A stretch of DNA of 64,000 bases from Beta vulgaris subsp. vulgaris (Eukaryota; Streptophyta; Magnoliopsida; Caryophyllales; Amaranthaceae): contig NC_079208.1 of assembly GCF_026745355.1 (NCBI RefSeq), positions 56,810,633 to 56,874,632 on the forward strand, given 5' to 3'. Of the stretch, positions 48,201 through 58,779 are shown in pieces. How positions within the stretch are numbered: position 1 is the first letter of the stretch; each line of letters opens with the position of its first letter. The notes under the pieces were generated by a model. The model saw only the letters and a list, made by a program, of their open reading frames with translations. It did not search any database and was not told the origin of the DNA. A program made the translations under genes and the position numbers.

Positions 48201-49028
48201 TCCGAGTGATTTGGAAGGCATGGAGAGCACACTTGAGAGGTTGCTGGCATTAATTGACGACATTTACAAATATGTGGATGATGTGGTGGTAAGAACTTAG
48301 AGACAACTTGCACTCTTGTTTCCGTAATATGGCCCCCCCCCCCCCCACCACCACCACCACCACAAAAAAAAAAAAAAAGGCAAAGCTCAGCTATAAGTGT
48401 GTGTCATAAGTCATAAAAGGGGATTTACAAATGAACTTGGGGAAAATAGGAAGGTTTTGGAGGCAGTATAAGAAATATGAGTGTGTTGCAACTTATAACA
48501 TGGGATTTACAAATGAACTTGGGGGAAAATAGGAAGGTTTTGGAGATAGTATAAGAAATATGATGTGTGTTATAACTAACAGTTATAAATTTTAGCTTCT
48601 CCTTAAAGCTAATGTGAGCTATGAGATTATTTCTGACAGGAGGGACGTGTTGCCCCTGACAACAAAATTGGACGGTTCCTTGCTGATGCGGTATCTTCTC
48701 TTCCGAAGTTATCACCTTCAGCTTTTGATAAGCTTGTGAATGACAGTCTACAGGTATTTTGATTCTTTCTGAATTTAACACCTTGTGACAAATTGTTCCC
48801 ATTATATTACGTTGATCTAGTTGGTATAGAATTGATGAATTGTGGAAAATTGTGGGATGGCCTTCCCCCCCCCCCCCTTCCCCCCTTCCAAAGCTAATTG
48901 AGGAGATGATCTGACAATTTTTTGTTTTGTGTGATCAGGACCAACTTCTATTAGTATATTTATCTAGTATCACTAGGACGCAGCTGAGTTTAGCAGAGAA
49001 GTTGAATACGGCTGCTCAGGTTCTGTAA
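45208..49028 (+). CDS. eIF3f (translation initiation factor 3 subunit F), full-span copy with frameshifts in exon 3
   Basis: MPN-domain subunit of the cytoplasmic eIF3 complex. Exons: 45208-45426, 47178-47257, 47825-48050, 48167-48288, 48640-48753, 48939-49028, all GT-AG. The start MASGEKMVLQFGG leads into the MPN domain (KVHPLVIFNICDCYVRRPD, GTLLGSVLPDGTVDVRNSY). Exon 2 reads VALDIEYHHNMLTSHQKVNP. Exon 4 gives LEGMESTLERLLALIDD, exon 5 GRVAPDNKIGRFLADAV and exon 6 SSITRTQLSLAEKLNTAAQ-VL. Exon 3 is four bases shorter than in the copy at 2529-2758 (single losses near 47831, 47855, 47866 and 48003, plus local changes near 47903), which breaks the frame there. With exon 3 in frame the gene would encode about 284 aa, the normal length. 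Read errors are more likely than a true null. The Arabidopsis counterpart is At2g39990. Confidence 0.92.
48333..48378. repeat. Compound microsatellite (C)n(ACC)n(A)n in eIF3f intron 4
   Basis: Equivalent of 3042-3092, with shorter C and ACC tracts. Confidence 0.85.
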
Positions 49029-50284
49029 GTCTAGCTTCTAGCTACACATCCAGCCTTGTTTCTGCGCGCCGGCAATTAGTAAGAGTGTGTATTGAGAGTG
49101 AAATCTTCCGATCCTCAGATTAATCTGATAATTTTGTTGTTGGTGGATTAATTTGTACTGAAAGTTTTGACCGATAGATAATGTATTCCTCAGCTTATAC
49201 AATGCTTTTAATTCTTTCAGTGTCATTGTTCCTTGATCCTATTGTGTTTCTTTTTTTCCGGCTCTTCAGAGAAGGGATTTAAACATGTTTCAGGCTTGAT
49301 GATTTACTATTTATAAATGTTCGAGAAAAAAATGTTGCATTAAAATTTATGGGTTGATTTCACATAAACTCTGCTTAAATTAAGTGGTGAAGACTGAAGA
49401 GAGGATGTAAATTAAGGGCTTGTTCTCTTCGGTATAAAACAGTTGAATTGAACTGAAATGAATAGTGATATGTGAAAATAGAAGTATTGTCTAGAGTTGA
49501 ACTGAATTGAAAATAAGTTGGGGAGAACATGGTCTTACTAAATTGTATGGATTTTAAGCACCGAGGGGTCAGAATTATCCGCTAGATAATTCCAATTGGA
49601 GGCCAAAAATTTACACGTTGTATGAACAAGATTCATCGTAGATTGGATAAAGATACTGTTAAAATCTGTTAATTTTGCCATTGAGACCTCTACGATGAAG
49701 GATGCTACCAATAGACATCACTTATAGTTATGTGTACGTGGAAACTGGAAATATAACCCTATTAACGTAAACTCAATTAAAAATAAATTGGATTCTTATT
49801 TGATTGGTTAATGTGTAGTTGGTAGCGCCACGTAAAATACATAGTTTGCAATGATGTACTAGTATTTCATTTGATGACTTATACCTCTAATTATAAGTTT
49901 GTACTTCTGCTCTTCATAGTCTATACAATCAACATTGACATTTATATCCTGAATTACTTATTAATTCAATTTATAAAAGATTTCCTATCAAAAAGAAAAT
50001 TTATAACAAATTGAAAAATTGATTAATGATATTTTACATGGATAATACTTTTGTTTATATATTAATGTAAAAATAAGATTGAAGTTTAAAAAAATTACCT
50101 CAAGGCTCAAAGAGCGAAAGTACAACTGAAAAGCAACACCAATGACCAAACCATTAGTTGATTGTACGAAGGGGGTTACTAATTAGTATAAACAAGGTTT
50201 TTGATAATTATAAATAGGTTTATTGATAAACTAAGGTTATAATTTTGTGATATAATTAGTATTATACCGGGTTACTAATATATA
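49029..50284. other. 3' flank of eIF3f with one short MITE
   Basis: Matches 3743-5004. The MITE at 49416-49534 is the duplicate of 4131-4249. No gene. Confidence 0.6.
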
Positions 50285-50538
50285 CTCCCTCCGTCTCATA
50301 ATCTACACATTTAACATTTTACACTATTCACAAATTTCACTTTGACCATCATTTGTGATTTATACGCGGATGAAATATAGTCATGTGGGATCTTGTTAGA
50401 TTCATCATAACATATATTTTATTAATATGTATTTTTTACAATTTTTACAAATACAAAACTAAAGATATATGTCCTTAAAGTTTTGTATTGGCATGCGTGA
50501 AAAATATAAGTGGGTAGATTAAAATGAAACACATGGAG
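50285..50538. mobile_element. Stowaway-type MITE (duplicate of 5005-5259)
   Basis: The same termini and TA flanks (50283-50284, 50539-50540). Confidence 0.8.
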
Positions 50539-50623
50539 TACAAATGATGTTAATAACAATAAATATATATGAGATTACTTATAATTTATAATTGCAATTA
50601 TATCTCTATTCTACTTCCTCCGT

Positions 50624-51265
50624 GTTTTTATTCTTGCTACATAGAGAAAGTGGGGGGTTTTTAAGAAAGGTAGAGAGAGAAAGTAGGGGACCACCACTTT
50701 TTGAATAAAAAAACATTTGTTAAGGAAAAAGTATGAGTATTTTAAAAGAGAAGGTGGGGGACCACCACTTTTTGAATAAAAAAACATTTGTTAAGGAAAA
50801 AATATGAGTATTTTAAAAGAGAAGGTGGGGGACCACCATTTTTAATAGTATTTTAAGATTTTTATGGTGAAAAGAATCCATTTATGGTATGTAGCATCTA
50901 TTATGACATTTCCATTTAAGGGAAATGTAGCATCTATAAGGTGTTGTTTGGTTGGAAGCTATTTCCCCTGGAAATATAAATTCTTAGGAAATACATTATG
51001 GGTGTTATGTTTGGTTGGAGGGAAATGAGAGAAGCATAGGAAATACAAATTCCAAGGGAAATAGAATTTCCCATGAAAGAAGGGAAATTCACCAAGCCCC
51101 CTTGGTGAGTAATTTCCTAGGAAATGCAATTTCCTATAATGTCAACCAAAGAATTTTGTCTAATTCTAAGAAATTAACAAGGGAAAGAATTTCCCATGAA
51201 ATGTAAATTCCCATGGGAAATTACTTCCCATGTGAACCAAACAAAGCCTAAAAAAACGGAGGAAG
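50624..51265. mobile_element. Stowaway-type MITE with nested Tourist-like MITE (duplicate of 5335-5992)
   Basis: Flanked by TA at 50622-50623 and 51266-51267. The inner element is 50940-51248, with TAA duplications at 50937-50939 and 51249-51251. The ~71-bp tandem repeats are at about 50680-50835. Confidence 0.75.
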
Positions 51266-51274
51266 TATATGTTA

Positions 51275-51522
51275 AGAGGGGTAGGACACCAAAAAATAGA
51301 AAAAAAAAGTAACTATTTTAATTAAAAAAAAGTAAAAATAGTAAAAGATACTACATATTAATTAAAAAAGTAAAAAAGATAATGAAAAAAGCATTAAAAA
51401 AAACCGTCAACAATTCAAAAATCCCTAATTTATTATATATAATTAATAATTAATTAATTTTTCTACATCTCCTAAAAAAAAATAATTTTTTATATATTTT
51501 CGCACACATCGCATAAAACTAG
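51275..51522 (+). mobile_element. Possible Helitron 3' portion
   Basis: It shares ggacaccaaaaaa and the tail motif cgcacacatcgcataaaaCTAG|T with the Helitron at 22850-23072, but its hairpin is decayed and no 5' TC end was found. Confidence 0.4.
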
Positions 51523-51629
51523 TCATCACTTAATCGAGCAGCACAGCAAATGAAAGACAGGCAATCGCAGTTGAAATTTAAATGAGCAGTGAATGTTAAG
51601 CATTGGCAGAAAACAGTTTTAGTAGTATG

Positions 51630-51808
51630 GATAAGAGGATGGGTCAGAAATAACCACGTGTCAAGCACACGACCATACTCAATTTATCATAATTCTGTTT
51701 CTCATAATAAAATTTGACAAAACAAAAACCAGAAATATAAAAATAAAATAAAAGATAAGATTTATAAGACCCTTGTGAAAAACCCGTGGTTGAAACACTT
51801 CTATATAC
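51630..51808 (+). promoter_or_regulatory. TSP9 promoter elements: I-boxes, G-box, TATA-like box
   Basis: GATAAGA occurs at 51630-51636 and 51754-51760, CACGTG at 51655-51660 (context CCACGTGTCA) and CTATATAC at 51801-51808, about 140 bp before the ATG. I-box plus G-box pairs are the classic signature of light-regulated photosynthesis genes, which suits a thylakoid protein. Confidence 0.6.
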
Positions 51809-51947
51809 AAGTTGCATATATTATCCTAAGCCTTACAAGTTACAATAAAACTGTTTATCCTAGAGCACTTATTCCCTTAGTTTCCCTCTTCCACTATTAG
51901 CTTAACCCAACAACACCCATCACAAGCTCAAGCTCAGCACAAGTGAG

Positions 51948-52238
51948 ATGGCATCTTTGCCCTTCGTCTTCGGAGCAGCGGCCACCGGGAGAGTATTCAC
52001 CACGAGAGCGACCAAAGGCTCGAGCGCACCCACGGAAGAAAAAAGCTTTGTGGATTGGCTTTTGGGTAAAGTAGCAAAGGAAGATCAATTCTATGAGACA
52101 GACCCACTTCTTCAGAAGGTTGAAGAGAAGGCTGCTGGGACCACTAATGGAAGGAAAGGCACGGTTTCGATGCAGAGTAAGAAGAAGACTGGTGGTAATG
52201 GGGGTGGCTTTGGAGGTCTATTTGCCAAGAAAGACTAG
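51948..52238 (+). CDS. TSP9: Thylakoid soluble phosphoprotein TSP9
   Basis: A small plant-specific protein at the stromal face of the thylakoid that associates with LHCII and the photosystems. It is phosphorylated in the light and partly released into the stroma. The 96-aa single exon starts [20 protein letters not shown], a chloroplast transit peptide; the mature protein probably begins near the ATKGSS residues. The conserved core is [20 protein letters not shown], followed by [14 protein letters not shown]. The Thr-bearing basic segment [13 protein letters not shown] corresponds to the phosphothreonine region of spinach TSP9, and the C-terminus is the glycine-rich [11 protein letters not shown]. 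The length is close to the ~100 aa of known homologues. The frame is intact. Nothing downstream shares its strand until RPL4. Confidence 0.95.
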   Translation: MASLPFVFGAAATGRVFTTRATKGSSAPTEEKSFVDWLLGKVAKEDQFYETDPLLQKVEEKAAGTTNGRKGTVSMQSKKKTGGNGGGFGGLFAKKD

Positions 52239-53665
52239 TTGATCATCTTCTTCTTTCCACTTATCACTTTACTGCAATGTCTTGTCCATTTTATATGTAT
52301 AATATCATTGGATCATTTCAGTTATCTTAATGTTTCAACCTCATTCTTATCATTCCATCTTTTGTTATGTCACTCTTAGAGAACATGCTTTTATAGGAAT
52401 CAAATTATACATGTCTTCTTATCAAATCTCTCTATCATTCAATCATTTGCTTTTCTAGCTGCTTCTTCTAATCCATGTTAATCTCTGAGATAAGCAAGAC
52501 AACAATATCAGAATTATGAACACACATTATACTACAATTGAATGTTTTCGCCGCCTCATTTTGTTCTTTTAACAATAAATGTAAATCAAAATTCAATAAA
52601 CAATCAGAGTTGATTAAAGTCGAAAAAGTTGTGATATGCAAATTATATCTATTGAGTTGCAAAAACTAGGCAACTCTTCTTCTAAGATGGTTTGAGATTC
52701 TGTGCAAGAGGGATTCATCTTAGTTGTAAGGCTATTATACATATAACAAGGGGACTGTGGATATCAGGATATCTAGGACACCATATTGCAAATACCCTCT
52801 TCAACAAACAAATTATAACTGTTTCACAAAAGATTATTTTGTCATTCTAACTTATATTACCTCTTTTTCTTAGATGCAACATTTGATTATTTTAATACAT
52901 TCACCAAAAAGGCAAATGAAGCATCTAAAAAAGCAGAGGAAGTGTGTATAACAGTGTTATATGCTCCTAGTTTTTTCAAATAACGGATGTGTTGTTCTAG
53001 GGTGTAACTCAGCCTGAGGGTCTGATACACATCTAAATTTTTAGCACAGAATTAGAGGTAGAACCTGCGGTGGCATAGAATGAGGCTGTCTAATGTCTGC
53101 TAGTCTTGCTCTGGCCCATGTTTTAGTTAATTATCTGGACTAAAGAAAAAAAAATGACACAAATTTGAAATATATACATTTTATTATGCTTCATTCATGT
53201 CAATTTTCTCAATCAAAAGATCTAATGAACACTAAGGTTACATTGAGATGAAAAAAAAAGGTCATGGGTTATGTTTTTTTGTATGGACTATGAAATTTTT
53301 TGAGGCCATCCACATTTCTGAGGCCGTGTGTTGTGAGTCACTTTGGACCTAATCTAGTAGTTTTTTAGGTGTGGTTGAGGACAAAGAAACAAGTTTACAG
53401 CGAAACCAGAAACCTGGTGTGCATCAATTTGAAAGAGAAGATTTTAAAACTTCAACACAGTCTCAAACAGAACAGTATTGCCCTTCAATAAAAGACTATA
53501 CGTTACACAGGAAAATCTCTAGACAAGAAAAATTAAGGTTGGGGGATGAGAAGCAAAAGACAACTCAACGGAACCATTTTCGGGATTTGGATCCCTGCAG
53601 AAGCAAGAGCATTATAGCACTATCTCTTCTTTACTGCAACCTGCAATCATCATCCCGAAAGACAA
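52239..53665. other. Intergenic DNA with one eroded Stowaway MITE
   Basis: About 52860-52942 has weak inverted ends (CTCTTTTTCTTAGATGC / GCATCTAAAAAAGCAGAGGA). No gene; a plus frame at 53371-53703 is basic and low-quality. Confidence 0.5.
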
Positions 53666-53980
53666 CTAGGTGCTACATTTCGAATCACAAGGTTTTGAAA
53701 TAGGAGATGGAGAACAAGCCTTAATGTAATCAATGCAATCGTCTATGGCTTCTCTTGAATGAGCTTCTACTGAATCGATTGGCCTCACCCACCCCGAAGA
53801 TGGTTTCTTGGATGAAGAAGACTTTCTATTTGTTAAATATTTGAAGGCAACTCTGATTCCTACACAAAAACTCTTCAAGAATCGCATAGGTGAAAAACCG
53901 CTCTTGATCTTCTTCGAGATTGTCACCCCATTACCTTTTTCTCTCGAGAAATAATATGTTTGTGTATTACTTTCTGACAT
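53666..53980 (-). CDS. Small basic plant protein of the type often labelled 'Josephin-like'
   Basis: A 104-aa single exon starting MSESNTQTYYFSREKGNG. The middle is basic (SPMRFLKSFCVGIRVAFKYL). The C-terminal segment SGWVRPIDSVEAHSREAIDD followed by CIDYIKACS resembles the conserved tail (SxRxEAIxDCIxxxxxS) of a family of ~100-130-aa plant proteins of unknown function. Databases often call them 'Josephin-like', although they contain no Josephin domain. It lies 1.3 kb downstream of a real Josephin gene on the same strand. This suggests the label came from an older fused gene model. No catalytic residues are visible. The frame is open and the start is the first ATG. Confidence 0.7.
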   Translation of the reverse strand: MSESNTQTYYFSREKGNGVTISKKIKSGFSPMRFLKSFCVGIRVAFKYLTNRKSSSSKKPSSGWVRPIDSVEAHSREAIDDCIDYIKACSPSPISKPCDSKCST

Positions 53981-55300
53981 CTAAAAAATTACCTAGAGGG
54001 AGTTTAGTTTAGTTCGGGGGAGCCGAAAAACAGATAGGGAGAGGTGGATGGATGAAGTCAATGGATGAAGTCTCGAGAAATAGCTCTCTGAAATGTTTTC
54101 ACATAATATTATAGTGAAACTTGAGTGATATTTAGCTGCCTGCTAACCCAAGAAGCAAATAAATCACCAAAGTGCAGCAACCATATATGGAAAACAATCC
54201 AGAAAGGACATAATGCCTAAAAAGGACATAACTGAACTTGCATCATGTTTATCTTTATCTCCTAATTTGTTAGATAGGATGTAGCAAAAGGAAAAGAGAA
54301 ACGCCTAGAAAGGAGTCAAAATTAGTTGAAATTTGGCATATTCTTATGCAAGACACCCGACGGTGTAAATTGTAGGATAGGTCCAAGTCCCTCATGTTTC
54401 AACAAAGTCACCCTATATCTCACCAAAAGTCACTCAACTACAAAAAGAGAACTCATAAAAGTCACCCCATTCTTCCTGTACATCTACTATCTTGCAAAGC
54501 TGATGCACTAACGTATTCTCCCTCTCTTCCAAAGTGTTTTCCCACTTTGGGGCTGAGGGATATGACGGATATGCCACACACATTAAAGAAAAAACGTGGA
54601 AAAAGTAAGAGTCCTCATATAAGAGAAACATAAGAAACACTCTTTACTCCACAAAATAAGACAACAATATGATATTTTCCATTATGTACCCAGGACAAAT
54701 GAAAGAAAACTTTCTACAGCTGGTATGAGTCAGCAGGCATAGAGTTTTTTAATGAACTAAGAGCAAAGCTTTGTTGCACAATCATGTAATGATATACTTT
54801 ACAAAAGTCACATTCTATACCAAATTTGCTAGAAGTATTCCCTATAAGAAGACACATATACAAACAATGAACTCAAGAAAAGCTATACAACTTGCATGTT
54901 TTTGTTGTTTATGCAGAATATAGCAAACCAACTGTGCACAATGAACAAAAAAGAACAAAAAACTGACCAACTCGGCAACAAATGCTTACACAGTTTATCG
55001 TAATAGAAGCCAGAAGGATGATTATCACGGTCCATCTTCAACTTCCAGGCTACCACCTACTAAACCAAGCTCAAAATCAGTCTTGAATCTTTACACTACA
55101 GTCCGTTCGCCCACAGGAAAAACACAAAACACGAACATCATCCATCTTTCACCTCCTTCTACAGTCCTCCCTAAAAAAAACAGCTCACATAGCAACTAGC
55201 AAACGAAAGCATCCACCAATCCTAGTTCGAAACATCCCAAAGAATTTGAAGCTAGATGTAAATTCTATATGATTTCTATACCAAAGACCTAATGTACAAA
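53981..55300. other. Intergenic DNA between the two minus-strand genes
   Basis: No convincing exons linking the two genes were found. Frames at 54326-54640 have no recognisable domain. The stretch just below 55300 should hold the Josephin 3' UTR. Confidence 0.45.
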
Positions 55301-55998
55301 TCAAAGAGCATCCAAGTTATCATTAGTAACAAGCAAAATCTGATCACCAGCGCGAATGACACTATCCAAAAACACCCTAACACCATCCACATTCGTGAAA
55401 GCGGAAGGAGCCCTAAGATCACTATCCAAATTATACCAAACCCCATTAATCTTTCTCAAAGTAACCCAATGCCTATTCTTCAACAGCCCAGCAAACCTTC
55501 TCACAGTAACATTCAGAACAATCCCCATCAACCCATCAAGATTAATCGTAGCAGCCTGATTTCGCTTATCATGCCACGTTAGTCTTTTACCTCTTCTTTC
55601 AAGGGCAGCCATCAACACATTAGCATCATAGTTCCCAGTAAACATATTATAGTGAGGATTAAGAACAGCAGAAATTGGGGTCCATTTTACTGGGTTGGGA
55701 TTATTCAAAATCAGGTCTTCAGCTATTCCATCCAAATCTGCTTTGCTAAATGCATCTCTCTCCTAAAATTCATTAATAACCTTAATTAATTCATCAAGAT
55801 TCAACCATAAACATACAAGAAACACTACTTATTTAATCATTTATTCAAGCAAAATTGACAAAATCTCATGGTTCAAGACAATAGTAATCAAATTAAAGAA
55901 AGTGGGATTACCTGAAAGAGATTATTAAGGGCATGAAGGAGGCAAAACTGCAACTTTTGACGTTCATGGTAAACTTCAGCATTCATTTCTTCTTCCAT
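55301..55998 (-). CDS. Josephin-domain deubiquitinase, 2 exons
   Basis: A cysteine protease of the ataxin-3/Josephin family, which cleaves ubiquitin chains. Exon 1 is 55912-55998 (MEEEMNAEVYHERQKLQFCL then LHALNNLFQ) with a GT donor at 55911-55910. Exon 2 is 55301-55762, with an AG acceptor at 55764-55763 (ERDAFSKADLDGIAEDLI...), in phase 0. The product is 182 aa. The catalytic triad can be read: Cys19 in QFCLLHALNN, His127 in NRHWVTL and Asn140 in GVWYNLDS. The blocks NPHYNMFTGNYDANVLMAAL and GIVLNVT are typical of the domain, and the protein consists of little else, as in the short plant Josephin proteins. No ubiquitin-interacting motifs were seen. A second in-frame ATG five codons in could also serve as start. 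Confidence 0.93.
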
Positions 55999-56463
55999 TT
56001 TTACTCTCTCAAGTTTCCAACTTTAGAACCCAGAACTTCAATTTCAAATCTTTCTTGCCCAACAATGGAATTTACAAATTTGAGTGAAAATGGCTCTTAT
56101 ATTAAGGAGAGAGAAAGAGGGTTTTTGCTACTCTTTAGTTTTTGATGAGCTGAGATTTCTGAGAAAATGCTGGATTTTGGAGGTTTTATATGTTTATAAA
56201 TTTGGCCGAACGTATCACGCAGATGGTTCTTGCGTATTTTGCGTGAAGTAAAGGACAATTAGACAGCAGTTATTCTTCCCCGCCATCCCTTAAAAACAAA
56301 TAAATTACGTTTCTTAAAGTGGTCTTTATTTGTAATGATCAAACTTTTGGGTTCAATTTTGCTGAATTTTGCAAAAAGATTCACTTTTATGACCTAGAGG
56401 ATGTACTAATTTTAGATAAAATTGCTTTTTGGCTGTTTTTTTTTTTCAAAAGGTTATCATAAA
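55999..56463. other. Upstream region of the Josephin gene
   Basis: Contains the probable 5' UTR and promoter. No other feature. Confidence 0.45.
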
Positions 56464-57650
56464 GTGAAAGTATTGGGTCAGACCGTCTGACCATAAGTTA
56501 TGGTCAGACGAGCCCAACCCAATACTAAAATAACGCAATTCTGAATTCTCCACAAAATCACACGAAAACTCAGATCAAACTCAAAAACCTTCCTCACCTC
56601 ATCTTCCATTTCTTTCCATGGCTCACCTCTCAAGTGTGACACCAACTCCACCAATGTTGTTGTCACTACCAACTCAAGAACCCTCATCAACAACGTTGTT
56701 GTCACCACCAACCCCACCAACATTGCTGTCTAACGAAGGAGAGAGAGGCAAAGAGGAAGGAGGAGGTAGCACCGACATAAGATCCGAGAGCTACAATAGC
56801 AGATAGCTCATGGACGAGTAGTGGCATATCCATACCTAACAACAGAGTCCTGAAAAATAAGTAAATGTTGGTGATGGACTGAAAATCATGACCTGATGCC
56901 GCTAGAATGCCGGAATGTTCCGTCCTCAACTGCATATTCAACAAACTCACACCACCACCAACTCGAGTGGCCAATCCACCTTTCAAGCATATTTTATTCT
57001 TCCGAATCGATTCCAAATGTTCATTCTGTTTGAATGAATTCAATGAAGATGGGAATTTAAGATTTGAAAGATGATGGTGGAAGCAATTATTAAACGTATG
57101 AAATTGGTGTGTTTTTTTTGCAATTTTTGGAAAGAGGAGAGAGAATGAGTAATCAGAAGAAGGAGAAAGTGAGAGAAAGCAGAGGTTAGTGTTTTGTTTT
57201 CTTTTCAGTTGGACTTTGTTTTCTTTCAGTTGGACTTTTTTTTTCTTTCAGTTGGACTTTTTTTTCTTTCAGTTGGACTTTGTTTTCTTTCAGTTGGACT
57301 TTGTTTTCTTTCAGTTGGACTTTGTTTCGTAATATGTATACCAACTGAAACAAATAATAGACCAACTGAAATAAAAAATGGGCCAACTGAAAGAAATAAT
57401 GGACTAACTGAAAAAAATGAAGACTACCTGAAAAAGAACAAAAACCAACTGAAACCCAAAGTAAGTCTAACTGAAGTACAAAAACCAACTGAAAAAAAAA
57501 AGAAGACTAACTGAAAACAAAATGAAGACTACCTGAAAAAAAATGAAGACTACCTGAAAAAAATGAAGACTAACTGAAAAAAAATTGGAACCACCTGAAA
57601 GTCGTCCGACCAAAGATTATGGTCGGACGAGTCCGACACAATACGTTCTC
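56464..57650. mobile_element. Mutator-like element with 9-bp target duplication TATCATAAA and an internal hairpin
   Basis: TATCATAAA at 56455-56463 is repeated at 57651-57659. The inverted ends are GTGAAAGTATTGGGTCAGAC and, from the right, GAGAACGTATTGTGTCGGAC. The left end is itself palindromic (56470-56525). The interior holds reading frames without known domains (56618-56806 plus, 56702-57043 minus) and a tandem-repeat hairpin at 57200-57600. No transposase. It may be a Pack-MULE-type element. Confidence 0.88.
57200..57600. repeat. Large imperfect hairpin of 20-bp tandem repeats
   Basis: Six units of cttttcagttggactttgtt-like sequence at 57204-57326 face many accaactgaaa-type units, their complement, at 57350-57600. 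The transcript would fold into a long stem. Confidence 0.85.
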
Positions 57651-57719
57651 TATCATAAATGGATGAGAATTTGTTTTAGAAGGATGATGTAATCCCTTTA
57701 GTCATTGGTGTAAATGAAA

Positions 57720-58580
57720 TGGTTTTTTCACTAGTTACCTCTATGGTATTTCAAATTCATGTGGTATCCCTATTGTTTGAAAAAATGCACCAGATATCCT
57801 TACTATTTTAATAAAATGCACGAAATGTCCTTAATGACTAACGACGTCATGATTTCATCAGTCACCATAGTTAACCCTTCTTATCCTAATTAGGCCCTCT
57901 AAGCCTAACCCCAAAACTCCAACTCTTAACCCCTATTCCCCTAACACCTGATCCCCACCGTAAACCCTAACCACCCAACCACCACAACCTCCCTTTGCCC
58001 TCCCACCTCTTCTCTCACCCCGTAGCTCACCCCCACCCCCACAACCCCCCGTAGCCCACCCTCATGCACACCCGCAGCCCCCTCTCGCATCCCTTATTAA
58101 AGAAAGCAATCTTTCTCTCTGCGCACCAGCTAGTCGCACCACCCCCTTTCCTTCTGAAGTCGCGCCACGCCGCCACACCAGACCATCGTCATCCATACAC
58201 CATACTCTTTCAGTATTATTCTGTGTGAGTAGGCCACCATCAACAAGTGAAAGCCCTGTGGGGGGGAGGGGATGTGGGAGGGGGCAACGAGGGTGGTTGG
58301 AGGATGGGCTATGGAGGGTAGTGGAAGGGGTGGGAGGGCAAAGAGGGGGGGACGGGGTGAGGGTTAAGTGTTAGGGTTAGGATTTTGGGGTTGGGATTGA
58401 GGGCTTAATTAGGTTAGAGGGCCTAATTAGGGTTAATGACTAACGAAAACTTGACACCGTTAGTCATTAAGGATATTTCGTGTATTTTGTTGAAATAGTA
58501 AGGTTACCTGTTGCATTTTTTAACAAGATGGGTACCCTGGGAATTTTCAAATATCACAGGAGTATGTGGTGAAAAAACCA
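57720..58580. mobile_element. Second Mutator-like element, 861 bp, long inverted repeats
   Basis: The left TGGTTTTTTCACTAGTTACC and right tail ...GTGAAAAAACCA pair, and inverted similarity continues for ~150 bp through ccttaatgactaacga / tcgttagtcattaagg. The flanks TAAATGAAA (57711-57719) and TAATTCAAA (58581-58589) look like a 9-bp duplication with two mismatches. The centre is C-rich then G-rich (telomere-like ccctaac motifs). No ORF. A one-ended relative sits at 20162-20740. Confidence 0.8.
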
Positions 58581-58779
58581 TAATTCAAAAGGTATGAATC
58601 AATTTACAAGCTAGTAATGTAACTCTTCAAGGTAAAAGAATCCCTTTAGATGTGTTGTCATCAATCAGAGAATTAGGGATCATGAATTGAAATAATTGAG
58701 ACAATGATTTCACATTTTATGCATGAGAGATTGATTTTCTCGCTGGTATAATAGGTTCTCGACCACTCTTCCTATCTAG

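Larger units (their letters stand above)
45304..51274 (+). repeat. 6-kb segment duplicated at 1-6001
   Basis: Partner of the segment at the start of the window, in the same orientation. It includes all but the first part of eIF3f and about 2.2 kb of 3' flank with its MITEs. The sequence before 45304 and after 51274 continues without a gap, so this is likely the true locus. Confidence 0.93.

Noticed and set aside
53371..53703. 110-aa plus-strand reading frame
   Set aside because: No recognisable domain, and it overlaps the 3' end of a more convincing minus-strand gene. Probably chance.
57186..57514. Repetitive Phe/Leu/Gln and Thr/Glu/Lys frames on both strands
   Set aside because: These are the ~20-bp hairpin repeats of the Mutator-like element.
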